Translations under genes and position numbers: made by a program
Source: Pseudobutyrivibrio sp. UBA1225
GTDB taxonomy: Bacteria; Bacillota; Clostridia; Lachnospirales; Lachnospiraceae
Reading direction: 5' to 3'
DNA length: 15,959 nucleotides
Assembly (NCBI GenBank): GCA_002309345.1
Contig: DBWZ01000012.1
Coordinates: forward strand, 1-15,959
Notes under the pieces: generated by a model
The model's input: the letters and a program-made list of their open reading frames with translations, nothing else
Told to the model about the DNA's origin: nothing
Databases searched by the model: none
Shown: positions 14,007 through 15,959 of the stretch, one piece after another
How the letters are laid out: each line of letters starts with the position of its first letter
How positions within the stretch are numbered: position 1 is the first letter of the stretch

Positions 14007-14333
14007 CTAAAGACCTCCCTCACCTAAGAATACGACTTTATAATATGTTTCAAGAGCTTCAAATAATTCCATACGCTCCCTTTGCATTCTCTTGACCTCA
14101 AGAGCAGAACCAATCTCATCATAAAGCAAATCGTCTTCATTGTGGTCCACCTGAATGCGAAGAGAACCATCCTCATCAAAGAGCATCTGAATGGTGCCGC
14201 TGACCTCCTCGGTGTAGAGCACGCACATAACTTTCAGCTCATCCTTAATCATTGGAGGGAGTCCCTCAAATTCTGGATTCAAATAAAATTTCTTAGTGTA
14301 GCAACTAGAGCCACATAAAACTACTTCGTCCAT
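14007..14333 (-). CDS. Small conserved protein of unknown function (DUF6145-like)
   Basis: 108-aa soluble acidic protein, MDEVVLCGSSCYTKKFYLNPEF at the start, a central ELKVMCVLYTEEVSG, and DDLLYDEIGSALEVKRMQRERMELFEALETYYKVVFLGE at the end, where a helix is predicted. I believe it corresponds to the Lachnospiraceae family DUF6145, but this is from memory and unverified. A cysteine pair lies near the N-terminus (C7, C11). GGAG four bases before the ATG gives strong translation. It sits 23 bases after birA and three bases before coaX, so it is cotranscribed with two cofactor genes. No function can be assigned. Confidence 0.8.
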   Translation of the reverse strand: MDEVVLCGSSCYTKKFYLNPEFEGLPPMIKDELKVMCVLYTEEVSGTIQMLFDEDGSLRIQVDHNEDDLLYDEIGSALEVKRMQRERMELFEALETYYKVVFLGEGGL

Positions 14334-14356
14334 ATATCTCCTTTAATCGAAAAAAG

Positions 14357-15124
14357 CTATACGTATCCGTATATTCCTCTTACCGATACTTCACCGGTTC
14401 TGATTATTCTTTCCTCGCCATCAGCATCAACTATCAGCTCACCTCGATTATTAATGCCAATAGCAGTAGCCTCGTAGGAATCATCCCGAGCTTCTATTCT
14501 AACACGTTGTCCACAATTAGCAAGATGGCTTTCATATTCTTCCTTCAAGCCACTCATATCCTGTGTCTGAATAAAGATATTATAATACTTTTTGAAGCTC
14601 TCCCATATAGCTTTTGTAAGTTCTCCTCTGTGGCCTTGCTTGCCAACTGATTCCAGCTGCAAATCAACTGACGTAGCTTTAAAGGCAATGTCTTCTGGGA
14701 ATTGCCTGTTGTGCACATTAACACCTATGCCCACAACCACGTACCAAACCTTGCCTTCTTTTAATTCCATCTCTGTGAGGATACCACAAATCTTTTTTCC
14801 ATCAAGGACGATGTCATTAGGCCATTTAATCTGACCATCTAATCCATATAATCTGCTGAGGGCATCTCTAACAGCCATAGCTGCCACCACCGTAATAGTC
14901 GGAATAGCATCAAGGCTAATCTCCTCTGGTCTAAGCAGCATAGATGTAGAAATAGAGTCATGGGTAGGCGACTCCCATTTTCTGCCGATACGTCCCTTGC
15001 CTGCTGTCTGAGTGCCTGCAGAAATAACAAGGCCCCCATCTGCGTTCTGGCGGGCCCTGTCCTTTATTCTATCATTTGTTGAATCTACAGTATCATAGTA
15101 TTCGTATGTAATTTGATTAAGCAT
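14357..15124 (-). CDS. birA: Biotin-[acetyl-CoA-carboxylase] ligase, monofunctional
   Basis: Attaches biotin to carboxylase carrier domains via biotinyl-AMP. The 255-aa product consists of the catalytic and C-terminal SH3-like domains only: DSTND (14-18), the biotin/ATP loop GKGRIGRKW (42-50), KWPNDI (100-105) with K111 in KKICGIL, and GIGVNV (132-137). The N-terminal winged helix of bifunctional BirA is absent, so this protein should not repress biotin genes itself. The start overlaps the end of argF by 8 bases, so it is translated from the argF message. Confidence 0.95.
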   Translation of the reverse strand: MLNQITYEYYDTVDSTNDRIKDRARQNADGGLVISAGTQTAGKGRIGRKWESPTHDSISTSMLLRPEEISLDAIPTITVVAAMAVRDALSRLYGLDGQIKWPNDIVLDGKKICGILTEMELKEGKVWYVVVGIGVNVHNRQFPEDIAFKATSVDLQLESVGKQGHRGELTKAIWESFKKYYNIFIQTQDMSGLKEEYESHLANCGQRVRIEARDDSYEATAIGINNRGELIVDADGEERIIRTGEVSVRGIYGYV

Positions 15125-15959
15125 TTCCCAATGTTGCGTACATGATAGCCTTTATTGAGTGCATACGATTCTCAGCCTCATCAAAGACTATTGAACGCTC
15201 ACCTTCAAAAATATCGTCTGTAACTTCCATACAGTCAATGCCAAACTTCTCGTAGATTTCCTGACCAATAGTAGTCTTTAAATCGTGGAATGCTGGAAGA
15301 CAGTGCATAAACTTAGCACCTGGCTTCGCATATGAGAATGCCTTTGCATTTACCTGATATGGGCTGAGCTCCTTGATACGCTCCTCCCAGACCTCATCAG
15401 GCTCTCCCATTGAAACCCATACGTCTGTGTAGATAACATCAGCATCCTTGCAACCTGCTGCCACATCCTCTGTCAATGTGATAGTAGCGCCTGTCTCCTT
15501 TGCTATCTTCTCGCACTCTTCTACAAGAGCAGCCTCTGGGAAATACTTTTTGTTTGTACATGCAACAAAATCCATTCCCAGTTTTGCACATGTGACCATA
15601 AGTGAGTTACCCATATTATAACGGGCATCGCCCATATATACAAACTTTATTCCAGAAAGCTTTCCAAAATGTTCCTTAATTGTCATCATATCTGCAATCA
15701 TCTGTGTAGGATGAGACTCATTTGTAAGACCATTCCATACAGGAACACCTGCATATTTTGCCAACTCCTCAACCTTTGTCTGCTCAAATCCACGATACTC
15801 TATACCATCAAACATGCGGCCAAGTACGCGAGCTGTGTCAGGAATAGATTCCTTCTTGCCAATCTGAGAACCAGATGGATCAAGATATGTTACACAAGCA
15901 CCCATATCGTATGCAGCCACTTCAAAAGAACAACGGGTACGTGTAGATGTCTTTTCAAA
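15117..15959 (-). CDS. argF: Ornithine carbamoyltransferase, 5' end outside window
   Basis: Joins carbamoyl phosphate and ornithine to citrulline. 280 residues of the C-terminal part are visible; the reading frame stays open to the right window edge, so roughly 50 N-terminal residues are missing. Visible motifs are the carbamoyl-phosphate loop FEKTSTRTRCSFE at the very edge, HPTQMIADM, the ornithine loop VWVSMGE and the catalytic HCLPAFHD. The family type is the approximately 330-aa OTC; whether it acts in synthesis (argF) or in the deiminase pathway (arcB) cannot be told without its upstream neighbours. No arcA or arcC is seen downstream, which mildly favours the biosynthetic reading. Confidence 0.95.
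   Translation of the reverse strand, partial: FEKTSTRTRCSFEVAAYDMGACVTYLDPSGSQIGKKESIPDTARVLGRMFDGIEYRGFEQTKVEELAKYAGVPVWNGLTNESHPTQMIADMMTIKEHFGKLSGIKFVYMGDARYNMGNSLMVTCAKLGMDFVACTNKKYFPEAALVEECEKIAKETGATITLTEDVAAGCKDADVIYTDVWVSMGEPDEVWEERIKELSPYQVNAKAFSYAKPGAKFMHCLPAFHDLKTTIGQEIYEKFGIDCMEVTDDIFEGERSIVFDEAENRMHSIKAIMYATLGNA

Noticed and set aside
1..15959. CRISPR arrays, tRNA or rRNA genes
   Set aside because: No regularly spaced direct repeats and no tRNA- or rRNA-like sequence were seen in any intergenic interval.

Overview
The window (about 16 kb, low G+C) looks like a chromosomal piece of an anaerobic Firmicute, most likely a Lachnospiraceae member of the Butyrivibrio/Pseudobutyrivibrio type. 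This is an inference from the gene order argF-birA-small protein-coaX-dusB-greA-lysS, the C-terminally extended lysyl-tRNA synthetase and the general protein style; no rRNA is present to confirm it. Every gene I can support lies on the minus strand, so the window reads from right (15959) to left (1).

Right part (15959 to about 11.6 kb): a tightly packed housekeeping run. It holds ornithine carbamoyltransferase (cut by the window edge), a biotin protein ligase without a DNA-binding domain, a small conserved protein, type III pantothenate kinase and tRNA-dihydrouridine synthase, with overlaps or gaps of a few to about 25 bases. Next comes greA with its own near-consensus promoter and a strong terminator. 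A MATE efflux gene and a REP-like palindromic element then sit between greA and lysS. lysS has its own consensus promoter and terminator and encodes a LysRS fused to an EMAPII/Trbp-type tRNA-binding domain.

Middle part (7.7 to 2.6 kb): an accessory region. It contains a broken alpha/beta hydrolase with an out-of-frame deletion, a GNAT acetyltransferase coupled to a DUF2268 metalloprotease-like gene, and a two-gene toxin-antitoxin-like unit (a 59-aa putative antitoxin overlapping a zeta-toxin-like kinase). It also contains a MerR/TipAS regulator with a textbook 19-bp-spacer promoter, a truncated DUF234 remnant fused onto the end of the MerR gene, and a methyltransferase ORF that appears to be a chimera lacking its SAM-binding motif. 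Three deletion-scarred genes lie within about 5 kb.

Left part (2.9 kb to 1): a small HMA-domain metal-binding protein and a ZIP-family metal transporter form an operon behind the chimeric methyltransferase. Enolase follows, behind a leader with three mutually complementary arms. The last 310 bases have no substantial gene but hold a near-consensus promoter inside an imperfect dyad, a perfect 29-bp inverted repeat and a 17-codon ORF with a good ribosome binding site. This is probably the 5' leader of a gene left of the window.
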